A DNA stretch of 64,000 nucleotides, taken from NCBI RefSeq assembly GCF_964355755.1, contig NC_092675.1, forward strand, positions 21,840,912 to 21,904,911. The letters are read 5' to 3'. The notes under the pieces were generated by a model. The model was not told where the DNA came from, did not search any database, and worked only from the letters and a program-made list of their open reading frames with translations. Source of the DNA: Antedon mediterranea (taxonomy: Eukaryota > Echinodermata > Crinoidea > Comatulida > Antedonidae). Position numbers and translations under genes: made by a program. How positions within the stretch are numbered: the stretch's first letter is position 1; each line of letters starts with the position of its first letter. Of this stretch, positions 15,501 through 27,276 are shown piece by piece.

Positions 15501-18500
15501 TTTAGTGAAAATGGGCTAATAGAGAAATATGCTGAACATATAAATTAACCAGCTAAGATTTCCACAGCTTAACCCAAATTACCAGCGTTTCATACTAAAT
15601 TATATAAAACCTGTAAATATAAATATAGAAGTTTAAAACCAGTATGTAACTTGCTCATACTAAATAACCAAATATCTGACATAATTGAAAACTGGCCTTT
15701 CTTGATTCTGGCATCTCTTCTATAAAAAAATAAAAGAGTATAATAGTAAAGTATGCAAATACATTTTTAGGGCCTGAAAATCTATGAGAAAGTTCAGGTA
15801 ACCAGAGAAACTAACCAGAGGTTCACAAGAAGTATACCAGTAGGTAACCATTAGACATTTATCAGTTTTCCAGTAGACCAAGGCAGAGATATAAGTATAA
15901 ATATGATTGATTTTAATTTTAAATACTTGAAAGAAATTAACCAGTATAACCAGACATTCAGTACATCAAGTTAACCAGTATGAGTATGGCTTAACCCGTT
16001 TATAGACCTATAGGTATTTCAGTATACTAAAATTATAATCATTGATCCACAAACTTGTTTACAATTTGTTAAAAAGTATAACACTAAACCAAGAAGTTAA
16101 CTAACTGTATAAGTAAAGTAACTACAGCAATTAACTGGAGGTTATAGTAAAGACAGAAGTATTAACCAGATGACTTTACACATTATTGTACTGTATTTTT
16201 AATTAAATCATCTATTAGTTTGTTTGTAATTTCATTGTTAAAAAAAGGCGCCATGCTAAACGATTTTCAAATAAAGTTGTTAACCTGAAGTGTGGCGTTT
16301 TGATGTGTCCTTTTATGTTGTCGTATTGAAGCCTGGAGTGAATAAAGGCTCTTACAACTAAATTAATTATGCATGGGAACACAAGCCTACTACTATTAAT
16401 ATGAGTGTGGAACATATACATATTAAACATTTTTGATAATGTTTGTGTAAAGTACTACAAAATGAAAAATGTACCACCTAATTTTTTAGCACACAGATTT
16501 GAAATGTAAAGAAAAAACTATCAATTTTAACAGCCTATCTGGGCTGGAATCCCTCAGTGGGCTAAAAAAAAAGTCATCTTTGGGCCAGACAAAAAGCTCA
16601 ACAAAAGAACTGTAGCTAGATTATTCTTAAATTGCATTGTTTAAAATTACAGTATAATAACTAGTACAATCTACATCCAAATCTTGTTTCAAGATAAATA
16701 AAGTTTAAAACTTTTAGATGCATTACATAAAATGCTAAAAGTTACTACTTAATAATTCTTTTTAGCACAAAACAAGCAATATAGATTCTAAAACATTTTA
16801 ATTGGCTAATCCTTTTAAATTTATGCTGATAACCTTTGAACTTTGTAATCAGATATTCCAAAGTACAAACTACAATATACAACATATTCCAAACAAGTGA
16901 TTTATTGATAAATATATTGGATACCAAAATAGAAAACGAGTGCCAAAAACCTGTACATGAGACGATTATGAATTAAATGTGGTAGTGGCACTGTAGCTTT
17001 CCAAATGCTTGTTTATCCTGGGTCCTGGATTCAAACCCCTTTCTGTACAAAACTACAGTAACACCACCTGGTTGAATACAGGTACAGTATTTTAGCATTT
17101 TGGCACATACCATCCTGACATGGTGCTTGATTTAGTTTTATGTGTGGCCTAGTGTCACTTTCTAAGGCAGCCCACCTGAAGGTAGAGTATCACATTTTTG
17201 GATAGTAACCATGGTCCCTATTAAGTATTTGTTTAAATAGCCAAAATAGGCATCTCTATGAATAAATAATATAATGCTAACGTCTGGTTGAAATTTCACT
17301 ATGCAAATGTCAAATAATACAGTACTACTACTAGTGAATTGAAATCTGTATATTCAGAAAACCAAACTACAAGAAGTAGGTTTTTTCCAGTAACATCTAC
17401 CTTTTTCTTTTTAAATTTTCACAATCATGATTATTCTAATTCGACAATTACCATAATCAATTTAACTGAATAGTAAACTATCACAAGAACAGAACATTTG
17501 ATATGATAGACATTTATATTTAAATCAATAGGCCTATGGTTAAAGTAAACCATTGAAGTGTACATATTGCCCTTCCTATGAATCCCAAATTCAAACAAAC
17601 AAATCTGTATAATAATAATAACAATAACTCCATTTGCTTGTTGCAGAAGACTGACGCTATATCTTTAACATTAAACAGCAGAACAGTATACAATACAGGA
17701 ATACAATAGCTACAAAAAGCTTAGTGTGGCAAACAGTCAAGGGTGGGGCCTCAGATTCTTAAAAAATCAAAGGCGATTATAAAGATTGGATTATGGACCA
17801 ACTCTCGCCGCATTGCTTGTATCCTTAGGCAAGATACTTTACTTACGTTTGCCTCTCTCCACCCAGGTGTATAAATGGGTACCCGGTTAGATCAAGACAC
17901 AAATTTGCGCTGATTACTAGCTGCATTATGGGAGTATGTTTCCATACGTGTTTGATCCGAAAAATGACTGGGGTAATAATGTACAGCGCTTAGAGAGAAG
18001 CTTGCTTGTAGAGCGCTATATAAGAATGAACTATTATTAATATTATTATTAGGGTGGAAGTCTCTTCAGATTACTTTGGTTGAATGGTACTAACAGTACT
18101 GTCTGTATGTACAGTAGTACATGAATTCATGTTTTAATCATCTTAGGTGCAATAATACAATTAATAAATGTTTATGATTGATTGGAGCAAATATTTTCAT
18201 GGAACGGAATAGACTTACTCAATGAGGTAAAAACCGAATCATGCTTTCAATTAATGTGCTCAGATTTCTGTCGCGGTAGTACACTAGTAGTAGGCATTAT
18301 AAATGGCGAACTCTACAGGTGTACTTACTACCTTTACAATATAGACTTCTAATTTGTGACTACCTACCATACACTTTTCAGAGGGGCTTTCCCATAAATG
18401 TAGATCAAATCAAATATTTGAATAGTTTGTATGTGTTTCAGTACGTCTGTAATTGGGCAAAATTGTTGGAGTACCTGGAAATTCTGAAGTACCAGACAAA

Positions 18501-21500
18501 CATACTCAATTCATAAGAGGTAAGAATAGAATGATGGGCAAGAACAACATAAAGCTGTGATTAAGCAGTTCTGTCCAGATTCTCAATACCCTCCGGAGAA
18601 CCTGAAAATTGGATGTAAATTGCACCTAGCATGACTAGGAGATACTAACTTTATTTAACATAACTTTTAAAAAATGATTTTAATATATAAAAATATAAAA
18701 GAGAAAATGAATGGAATGGACATAATATCTATAAACACTGAAAGGTTGTGAAGAAACATAAAAATAAATTATAAGTTTATGATATTAGAAACAATGAATT
18801 CAAACCTTTATGTTTTTACCTTTATGATAATATTGTATGCAAATGAGATGCTAATTAATTATGTATGTATGATTTACAAGAATGTTCATAATAATATATT
18901 TATATTTATTACTTTAAAATCATAAAAAAATAACAAAATACATTCTATAATATTCCTTATGAACAGATTACTGGTAGATAAAATATTACAATATTAATCA
19001 ATATTACAGTTAGCTTTTTAGAAGTTTATGGTACCCTATACAAAAGTGGTATAACCCATTGCCTGAAAGGTCAATTGCCTGAGGCATACAGCAAAGCAAA
19101 CTAGGGGAGGACTCAACAATCTTTACAGATCCTTAATCAAATTCGTATTGGTCCCATTTAACAATTATATCATTATCAAGGGTCTATATTATGGAAGAAT
19201 TGGTTTTCAAAATCATCAGTTCCATTCTGTTCCATCTTCTTTCTAAGTTTTCTTCACAACAAACAACAATTTAACGATCATTGCACCAAAAAAAGAATTA
19301 AATCTTTGGGGATTTCAATTCAAAACATAAATTTGAATGCATACATTAACAACCTTTGAAAAAACTGTTTGTTGATAAAATGATATATTTGTTTGCAGCA
19401 TGTTTGTGGTTTAATATATTATCATCTTGTTATTGTTACTCTTCAACTTTTAACAGTTTATATATGTACAGTATTATTAAAATTATAAATCGTTTTTACT
19501 GCAAAATTTATTCATAATTAATATTAGGAATTACAATGCAACAGTTGGTCTATTGTTAGTACCGGTAATTAATTCAAGTTTCACAATCCATGCGCCATCA
19601 ATGTTTATACCACGCAGGAGAATTTTTTCTAACTACAGTACAACATGCATCGGCATGTCTCGATTGTATATCGTGGGAACATTAAAATCTGCCATTGTAA
19701 TAAAGTATCAACAGTACTCGTTTAAACAAATAGCTTTGCATAAAAAGATGTTGGAAAGTTGCTTGGAAGACACAAAATTACAATTCTGTAACATGTTGTA
19801 GCACTTGTGAAACGTTTGTGCTATCGTCCACGCAAAAAACGCAATGTAACTTGCGAGCCAAGTCCTCAACAATTTTAAGCCTCTGTTCACATTGCACTAA
19901 AAAATGAAAACCAGCTTCCAATTAACACTTTGACTGCCAAACACGAAGATTTTCGTTTTTGGAAACACAATGCTTGACTGCCAAAAACGAAGATCTTCGT
20001 TTTTCGCGTTTTTTTTCGAAATCCTTTAGATAGGTTAATTATTGGTATATACTATAAATATGAACACTATATTCGGTCTGGACCGTCAATATTTTACAAT
20101 TTGAAAGTAACTAATCTGGTTACGAACGACTGTCAAAATGGTACCTGTCGAAATAACAAACACCGCGCATCACAGTAGCGCGTAGAGCGATGGCTTGGCG
20201 CATTGTGTATCGGTCGCGCGCTAGCTATGCCGCCGAAGCATTACAAAGGTTTTTGTGGATTGACATGTTTGTTTGTTATCTGAATAAAAAATAATGGAGT
20301 CATTTTCAATATGAGGTCTTTAATTTTATTATTGTATGTATACCCTAATTGTTTTGGTGTTTTACTGAAAGTGACCGAGTTTCACGCAACAAACTTATTT
20401 TGAAATGGTATGGTTTTTATCAACAGTTTACTATCTCCTAGGCCTAGGCTAGTAGTACTAGGCTAGCCTAGCCCTAGTCGTAAAACGGTTCCGGACCAAC
20501 TTTAGGCCTGGTTAACTAGGCTTGGTGTCTTTACTATGTGGATTTTGGCGAAACATTGATGTAAGATTTATGATTTATAAAATGTAATACATTTTTCGAT
20601 AGTGATAACTTGTTTTTATAGGCCTATCGGTGCCGTGTAAGTAACTTTTTCGTTGTTTGTTGATCTCACCGGGCGATATTTTCATATTGTGATTATCTCG
20701 ACTTTCTTGCGCGAAACTACGAAAAATTCAAAAAGTGGGTTACTTTCATTTTACTATTACGATTTACATATTGCGATTTAAAAATCGTTCTTGGTACCAT
20801 TGTAAAGCTAAAATCTTTATGATTATTTTAGTCTAAATTACATATAAATCAGATTACATACATGGTTTCAATCAGCTTTAATAAAAACATCGAATTGGGC
20901 TAAAAACGCTGGCGGTGGCAGTTTCTAACTGGAAAAACCTCTGGCAGTCAAAGTGTTAATAAACATTATACACTCTACTGTAAAAAATTATTATTAATAC
21001 CGGTAATCAATTTCAGCGCAAATAATTATCATAATCAGAACCAATTTTCGTGTTAAATAAAAACAAAATTGAATAGAATTCAACCATATTCTTTTTAAGT
21101 AGTGCTGAAAACAATCTCCCCTATTACAAAATGGACTATACTACACTAACTATTGAGCTAAATGCTAAGCTCTGATAATGTCAGAAAACATGCTAACTGT
21201 ACAACATACTACAGTAGCAAATAATATGCTAATATGTCTTCTTGCCATAGAACCTCCTTAAAAACGTTTAAATCTATCATAATTTACAGTTAATGCTTGG
21301 CACCTATATTTATTTATTTCATTATTTTAAAACATAATAATAATATTGCTTTCCCTCAGTCAGAGGGGGCAGGCAGGAGTGGGGACATTTGAACAACTAT
21401 AGATTATGATTTTTTTTAATGTTATTTACTTTGTTCTGCTATACCTACAGTAGTTATACTGTAGGGTTCTCATTAGGATAAATAATTCTATAAAGGACCA

Positions 21501-24500
21501 ACACAAATTTAGCTCTGGAGACACATTCAAACGAAGTTGGCACATAATAGCCAGGACAGTATATACCACTTTTGCGATTTCAAAAATGTGAAATATGCAA
21601 TATTTAATTGAATTGTAAAAAACATTTAATATCTCATCATTTCTTTGTTTATCGATCATTTAAATCTTGCGCAAAAATACTTCATGGCAGATCGTCAATT
21701 AATACGTTGCTACTTTGTTGTACTATGGTAACATTATTTTTCACACAATGGGTTCATAAACGATTTTAAATATAAAATAAATATTAAAAATAAATTATTT
21801 TTAGATTTTAAAGAAATTAGTAGAAATGCACTTTTAGTTAAAGCTAACATTAACAAGAGAACATAAGATTACCGAAAGATTCAAAGAAGTATTCAAACAG
21901 TATAACAAATACCAAATAAGTGTTTCTTTGACTTAAAACCCCAATCCCTCTCACTCCCATATAAGGGATACTGTAGTCCTCTAAAGGGGACACTTTCCCA
22001 TGAAATATGAATATGGGAATATAAATGTGATAAAGTGACCATTACACTATGGCCGTGAACCACGGCCATCTGTTAATCTGTTAATTTTGTGTTAAAAAAA
22101 GATTTAAAATTTAGTTTGGTTGTCATGACTACTGTGAAACGTCTTTTCAGGTAGGTTACCAGCTTAGCGTTGGTCATGATTAGTGACAAATCCAACAACC
22201 AATAGATTTGTTTTATTTTGAAAACGTCATTTAACCAATTATTTGAAATTTTTACCATTTTTTGCAGGAAAGAAAGTTAAGGTAATTTTGTAAAATTTTG
22301 TTTACAATTACAAAAGTTAATTGCAGAAACGAATCCTTATAGATGATAGTGATTAGTATGAGAACAAAGTAAAATTTCAAAGAAAGCGCCTGAAAGATCA
22401 TCGCTGAGGTTAATCGTAAATCTTCATCAGAATGTACACTAAAGTTTATCGAAATCAAAAACATTTTGAGAGATGCTCGATGCTGAAACGGTTTCCACGG
22501 CACAATTGTGGTCTTAACTTAACGTCATCTCAGAAGGTCACTAAATGGCGTGAGCATTTGACTACTCTGTGTGGATGATAATGACATCATTATACAACCA
22601 CAATGATCACCAAATGAGAAATCCGTTTTAGTTTTACTACAAATTAGGCTGCATGTGATTTTTGTTTAAAATCCGGTTTTCAATAAAACTGTTTTTTTTT
22701 TAATTTTCTATAAAAACAGGTCGCTAAGATTTTTAGAGTAAGTAGAGTATAGTAGATATGAAAGCTTAACAAAACCTAATAATAATCTTATTTTGCACCG
22801 GTTTCCATAAAAAAAATAAGATTTTCATGCGCACTAACACAACAACAATGCAATGAATGAAAAATCATGTTGTAAAAAGGCTGAAACCTTCAATTTTAAC
22901 AGTTCACACTAGGGGTAGTGTGTACTTAAAACACAATACAATAAAATCTTATTGAATTATGTTCTTACTGGTATAAACAATAATAACATTTAATACACCT
23001 TCCATAAATACAGCATACAGTACAAACCAATAAAAACATTGAATTACATTACATAAGAAACAATCTTTTGCACATTACTGTAAAACGCAGTGGTTAACAT
23101 GTACAGTAGAGTATTTAAACGATATACAGTATTTGGTTTGATTTTCACACCAAAAGAAGTGTTTCTATTGGTTGAAATACTGAACGCTTGACTAGTCAAT
23201 TACAGTGTATGATAAATATTACAAATAATTTATTAGAAATATGATAATTAACACAAAAAAGTGATAGATTTACAAGTGAATTTAAATATCAATTTATTGG
23301 TAGAATAATAATTATAAATCTGTTTCACTTTCCTTTTATACAGTACCATAGCAATTAAATTATATTTAAATAAAAGAATCATTTATAATAAATTGTATTG
23401 ATTGGACAAAATTCCAAATAAGATGAGGACATATTAATTTGATACTGTTGAGCATGCATACAATTGAGAACAATATGTAGTGCTGTTCTATCGTACCCAC
23501 CGGAGGGTGTTAAAGAGTCCCTGTCCAATCAAATTTGAAAGCCCCAATGGTCTAATGGTTAGGAAATGGTTCCGAGTTTGTATCTCGGTTGGGGCAGTTT
23601 TTTTCTGATTCTCAGATTTCCTCATCTTTATTGTTTCAAAATTTTATATACTGGATACTGTACATTTTATAACAGCACAATGGGAATACTAAATGAACGT
23701 TCATGGTTGAATTTCAGTAAAAACATTGCACATTTTCTGGTTTATATAAAGTTACATCAGGTATAACTGTAACTGGTCATAATATTAGTGTTACTGTACT
23801 GTTAATATAATTTAACACTGATAGTTACTAATTATTTTAAAGGACTGAAAATAAAAAATTATCTTTCTTTTTACAAATTTCCTGTCATTCGACAATAAAA
23901 TGATAATAATATGAACTTAAATTGAGCATTGGTTTCCAATGCGACTAACACAATTAATTGACATTTACTGTATCTTTGAAGGAATACTTTTGTTACAAGT
24001 TGGCTCAATAGAAAATAAATATAATCAATTAAATTTCTCGGAACAAGACATGTGCATCAAGTGAAACTAAATTGTCTAAATGGCTTATGTTATGTTAACA
24101 TACAGTATTGCGCTTTGTAAGCACAGTGTGTAACATTGGCACATAATATTCTCAGTTTTAATGACCCATTGAATCTGATTTTAACTCACTGTAATAGGTC
24201 AAGGGTTAAAATAACTCTTGAAAATACAATTTTAATTCACAATATATTTAATAATAATTGTGTTTAAAAACATGGTGTTTTACGATTGACTAAGTGTGTG
24301 TTCTAATATTGTTTTGGTCTTAAAAAAGAAAATGTCCATGATGCAATATATCAGGCAAAATCAACGTACATTAGCAGCATCAAATGGGTGACATTTCTGG
24401 CCATAATGTTGCTCACATTCAGTATGTATAGAACAATATATTGATTGTTCAATCTGTTATGTCAAACATGCATAATTACATATAGGAGAATAGTGCATTG

Positions 24501-27276
24501 GAAAATAATAGAAAACACAGAGCAAGTATACAAAAGAGAAAACAAAGAAATTTACAAGGCTAAATTATCTATTGTAAAAAAATTGAGTTAAATACAGACA
24601 AAGATGAAACAAGAAGGTAGAAACTAAAATATTGTATAAAATAAACAATACTGTTTGCTTTAAAACAATTTTTAAGTTTAAAAAATGGTATGAAATGCTA
24701 AAATTGATGTATCATAAAAATGTATACCACATGATATAAAAGTCTGTTTTATTTGATTTGGTTTAATTGAAAGGTACTTGGAGCATGGATTATAGGTCCA
24801 TGTTTGGAGAAAACATTTTTTAAGTAAATTAATTTTTATATTAGGTTTCAACAAGTTAAAATTAAAAATGCATTTTGTGTGATTATTTGGTCATTTTTAG
24901 GGGACAAAAACATCTTTAGTATTGAATATGTAAATGACTTACATAATCATGAAATGCCTTGGCCTCACTTGAATGTTCACATGTTTCTCGTCTTTCTGGT
25001 GCCGCACAATATAAATCCCAAAACACACTGAAACAAAATCAACATAACAATGTGTAAACTAAACTTTAAATAAAGTTGCCATAAATAACAAAATAAAAAA
25101 CTTATCCTTCTTTACTCACTGAAGTACTATATTATTCATTTTGTGCATAATAATCAAATAAATATACTGTGAATATATTATATTGTATAGTAAGCTAAAA
25201 ACAGCAGACAAAAGAGTTCAATAAAAAAGGACAGTAGAGATTTTTATGCGAGGTTTAAGATTCCTTTGTGATTAATGACGAATAAAGTTTTACTTTGACA
25301 TACAGTACAGTAGGTTAAGAGCCCATCATTACTTTGTATGTAACAAATCTACAAATATTATTATTATTATATCAAAATTTATAAAGCGTCAATTCAAAGG
25401 CCGAGGTACAAAATCAAAGGCGCTGGGCATGTTAGTGGTCGAAAAAATGAGTTTTGAGCAATTTTTTAAATAAGGCAACAGAAGAGCAGTGTTTAATTTG
25501 TGGGGGGAGTGAATTCCAGAGTGTGGGTGCTGCAAAAGAAAACGATCTATGACCAAAGGTTTTAGTGGCTAAGCGTGGAACAGAGAGTAAAAAATCATCA
25601 GATGATCTAAAAGTCCGTCCAGGAACATAAAAGGTGATTATTTGATGGATGTAAGCAGGTTGGTTGAAAAGAAGTGCTTTAAAAGTAAGGAGCAAGATTT
25701 TAAATTTGATTCGATTGTCAATCAATGAGCCTCTGCTTTCATTAGTTTGTGTTTGCACAGTTAAATTTGAGGATATCAGTATTCATATTTCATTGCGACG
25801 TGTTATTCCACAAAAAAGGGAGATTTTGCATCAGTTTATACTGTAAACAAAACTGTTTTTTTTTATTTGTTTGGGAAAGAGGTTGGTCAAGAGGAAAGGA
25901 AAAATATGGTACATTTTTTACCCATTACAAAAAAGATTAATATAATGGAATATGTTTTTTTAACACTAAAGATAAATTGAAATCAAAATTCCATTAAATA
26001 TTTTCATTATTAGGCCTATGTAAAGAAAAATTCCAAATAAACGTTTGAGTGAAAACAAGACGTCAAAAATCAATACCATAAAACACTATAGAGGGTACTA
26101 CCAAAAACACTATAGAGGGCACATAAAGTTACGAATTTGTTTTAAAGTAATTTTCAAAATAACATAAAATTGATAAGCTTTAACTTATAGAAGGAGTATA
26201 CAGAGGAGGCAACAATTATGTATCTACAGTTAATGTACCGGTAGTATACATGACATTTGTTATTTTATACAATACATGGTAGTACCAGGTTGACCATAAA
26301 GAACTCTATGAGAGAAAGGGTTAAATTTAATTTTTTTATTATTATTTATATAATTATTAATTATTTTAGGTATTATATTCTAATTACTATAATAACAATA
26401 ATTATTATAATAAATAAAATATTCAAACTTCTTTTGGTTTCAAACAAAGAAAAAAAGTAATAAACAAAAAAAAGTTAAAAGAATACAAAATCTTGGGTTT
26501 ATCCATTATGATTTAGGGGTTGGAAATCAACTCTCTAGGCAAAGCTGTATAAAAGTTATTGTTCTCCAGCATATACTTACCACCACCAAGAATGTAAGAA
26601 CCCAGGAGGCTCTCCTAACGTTATGTTTTTCTCCCATCTTATCTGTATAAAAAATGCATAAAAAATTTTGTTTAAAAAATTAGCAGTCTTTTAGTATAAA
26701 TAAATAATAAATTTTAAATAATATTTATAAAAATTCATATTCTTTATCAACTTAATTTTATTATTAGCGATGTTTTGTGTGGTGTAGCATAAGCCAATGT
26801 TATTGTTTGTTCCATTCAGGGATCGGCTCAAAAATGTGTGTCGGGTCAATCTACCTACCAGGTCAACTTTTCAAAAGAATAGAATTTCAGTAATTTATAA
26901 CAATAAACTGATCTTACCTCCGAAAGAAATGTTTGTGCTGCTTTTTGTGCCCCAACATGGAGTAAATATTCATATACATACAGTGCTAATCTGAAACAAA
27001 AATGTATATAAATGTACTAATACGTTTAAATTTTGAATAAGATAACGGAGATGAACAATAAATGGAACAGCAAAGTAAGATGGTGGACACAGCACAGTTA
27101 TTTTCGTATTCAGCGTAAACTTAACCGATTTTAACCGTTCAAAAGCACAAAATAGCAAAACAAATAGGTCTGGATTCATATTTTGCACCAGAATTTTGAA
27201 ATAAAAAATTAGAAACTTACTTTTCTCTAGCTTGACTGTCCGACGGTACTGTGGACCCTTTTCCTTTGGAGTACAT
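563..27276 (-). CDS. SSBP3-like: Single-stranded DNA-binding protein, SSBP2/3/4 (Ssdp) family, 5' part of gene
   Basis: Co-factor that binds LDB/CLIM through its N-terminal LUFS (LisH-like) domain and stabilises LIM-homeodomain transcription complexes in the nucleus. Eight coding exons can be read on the minus strand: 27276-27221, 26990-26918, 26642-26581, 25027-24943, 12032-11943, 7028-6987, 1237-1178 and 629-563. All junctions are GT-AG and in frame, giving the first 178 residues. The start [19 protein letters not shown] (27276), the core [15 protein letters not shown] and the stretch [13 protein letters not shown] (exon 4) are diagnostic of the family. After residue 92 the protein turns into the expected Pro/Gly/Met-rich low-complexity region (exons 5-8). 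The remaining Pro-rich exons and the stop lie beyond the left edge; I found no further exon in 1-562. Introns are large (intron 4 is 12.9 kb) and full of repeats. It is divergent from ATG10. Which vertebrate paralogue it equals is not decided, but exon 6 resembles an SSBP3 segment. Confidence 0.93.
2029..2240 (-). repeat. tRNA-derived SINE, family A, copy 1
   Basis: On the minus strand the element begins with a tRNA-Ser/Leu-like head (GTGGCTGAGCGGTTAAGACA, A-box like; B-box region GGGTTTGAGGCTC) followed by a body that matches the copies at 9518-9777 and 57130-57350 (shared tracts such as agctagatgtgtacactgga and ttctaccaccagaaccatgg). It lies in SSBP intron 6. Confidence 0.75.
6540..6862. 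mobile_element. pogo/Tigger-like MITE with TA duplication
   Basis: A 323-bp element bounded by inverted repeats that match at 22 of 23 positions (left CAGTCGACTCCGCCTAAGTC, right complement CAGTCGACGCCGCCTAAGTC). It is flanked on both sides by TA (6538-6539 and 6863-6864). The CAGT start and TA target are typical of the pogo/Tigger branch of Tc1-mariner. No transposase frame is present, so it is non-autonomous. It lies in SSBP intron 6. Confidence 0.8.
6987..7028 (-). CDS. Likely alternative 42-nt mini-exon of the SSBP gene
   Basis: A 14-codon exon ([14 protein letters not shown]) between the exon ending in PGFFQ and the exon starting PFISPRYPG. It has a TCTAG acceptor and a GTAAG donor, and is a multiple of three entering and leaving in phase 0, so it can be skipped without changing the frame. 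In vertebrate proteins most isoforms go straight from FFQ to PFMSPR, but the SSBP3 long isoform carries an insert here ending in a similar HNPSSMMGPHSQ. The match HNPxMM...Q suggests an old cassette exon. Its alternative use is inferred. Confidence 0.75.
7201..7224. repeat. Short (TA)n microsatellite
   Basis: About ten TA units within an atagc...gctat palindrome in SSBP intron 5. Simple repeat with no further signal. Confidence 0.8.
7644..7993 (-). repeat. Chimeric 5S rRNA-tRNA-headed SINE (DeuSINE-like)
   Basis: Read on the minus strand, the element starts with a full-length 5S-like block (7993-7873), then a tRNA-like block (7866 down to about 7805: TGGTGTAATGGTAATATCGG as A-box region and GGGTTCGAGGTT as B box), then a body that includes ccttaggcaagattctttac, and ends in a repeated ATACAAA tail. 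A 5S block directly upstream of a tRNA block is the known architecture of AmnSINE1/DeuSINE-type elements. The body tract ttaggcaagat-ctttact is shared with the SINE at 17745-18055. It lies in SSBP intron 5. Confidence 0.8.
7873..7993 (-). pseudogene. 5S rRNA-like sequence forming the SINE head
   Basis: About 121 nt on the minus strand, close to the length of a metazoan 5S rRNA. Recognisable 5S segments are ACCGGTTCTCGTC, GATCACCGAAGTTAAGCA (internal A box) and CTGGATGGGAGACCG (C box). Several positions differ from a functional 5S gene, and it runs straight into tRNA-like sequence without a terminator. It therefore acts as a pol III promoter head of a SINE rather than as an rRNA gene. Confidence 0.75.
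9518..9777 (-). repeat. tRNA-derived SINE, family A, copy 2
   Basis: Best preserved of the three copies. On the minus strand the head reads GAGTGGCCGAGCAGTTAAGA (Ser/Leu tRNA-like A box) with GGGTTCGAGGCTC as B box. The body is shared with 2029-2240, including the tracts gtgtacactggac and ttctaccaccagaaccatgg. It lies in SSBP intron 5. Confidence 0.8.
11563..11655. repeat. Three-copy tandem repeat of about 32 bp
   Basis: Three imperfect units of the type cagaaagagtcagcaaaacc / attcta. They lie in SSBP intron 5 immediately before the dispersed repeat at 11660-11880. Not coding. Confidence 0.65.
11660..11880. repeat. Dispersed repeat also present in MMACHC intron 1
   Basis: Shares ordered blocks with 41225-41475: ctcaaaaagtgat-c, catggagagg-a, a 'ggccaataagaaatgcc' versus 'cgaccaatccgatatgcc' block, cacgttgag-gtat and tatgatcc-cgtat. 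No terminal repeats or tail could be defined, so the class is unknown. Confidence 0.5.
12975..12988. repeat. 14-base poly-G tract
   Basis: Uninterrupted run of G in otherwise AT-rich intron 4 sequence of the SSBP gene. A similar 13-base run lies at 33146-33158 in ATG10 intron 4. Simple repeats. Confidence 0.9.
17745..18055 (+). repeat. SINE body with LINE-type 3' tail, head missing
   Basis: Contains the core atccttaggcaagatacttt, then cacccaggtgtataaatggg, and ends with agcgcttagaga...gagcgctatataagaat followed by an (ATT)n tail. The GCGCTATATAA plus ATT tail resembles the 3' ends of CR1/L2-type LINEs, as expected if such a LINE mobilised it. No tRNA or 5S head is visible, so it is 5'-truncated. 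It lies in SSBP intron 4. Confidence 0.7.
19926..20955. mobile_element. piggyBac-like non-autonomous element with TTAA target
   Basis: A 1,030-bp element bounded by the inverted repeat CACTTTGACTGCCA and flanked on both sides by TTAA (19922-19925 and 20956-20959), the hallmark of piggyBac insertion. Near the left end the motif ttgactgccaaacacgaag is repeated as ttgactgccaaaaacgaag. No transposase frame is visible, so it depends on another copy. It lies in SSBP intron 4. Confidence 0.85.
23541..23596 (+). pseudogene. tRNA-like sequence lacking the anticodon arm
   Basis: The 7-bp acceptor stem pairs perfectly (GCCCCAA with TTGGGGC, then A). The D-arm region TGGTCTAATGGTTAGGA is canonical, and a perfect T stem (CCGAG/CTCGG) encloses a 7-nt loop TTTGTAT. 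Only seven bases separate the D and T arms, so the anticodon arm is absent. An oligo-T run follows at 23598-23604. The T arm resembles metazoan tRNA-Gln and the D arm tRNA-Glu/Asp/Gln. The altered B box (TTTGTAT) argues for a pseudogene. Confidence 0.6.
25358..25770 (-). mobile_element. 3' fragment of a CR1/L2-type LINE
   Basis: A 108-codon minus-strand frame (25758-25432) encodes the C-terminal tail after the reverse transcriptase: [14 protein letters not shown], then a [15 protein letters not shown] region, then [20 protein letters not shown] and [10 protein letters not shown]. This is the usual end of CR1/L2/Rex1-like ORF2. Downstream on the same strand come a GACGCTTTATAAAT 3'-UTR end and an ATAATA-rich tail. 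Everything 5' of this is missing (5' truncation). It lies in SSBP intron 3. Confidence 0.85.
26080..26130. repeat. Two tandem 'aaaacactatagagggyac' units
   Basis: Two adjacent copies of a short motif that also occurs in two degenerate copies near 41140-41205 in MMACHC intron 1. Probably a fragment of a dispersed repeat. No function is seen. Confidence 0.5.

Noticed and set aside
26257-26460. 67-codon isoleucine-rich frame
   Set aside because: Low-complexity AT-rich intronic sequence (SSBP intron 3).
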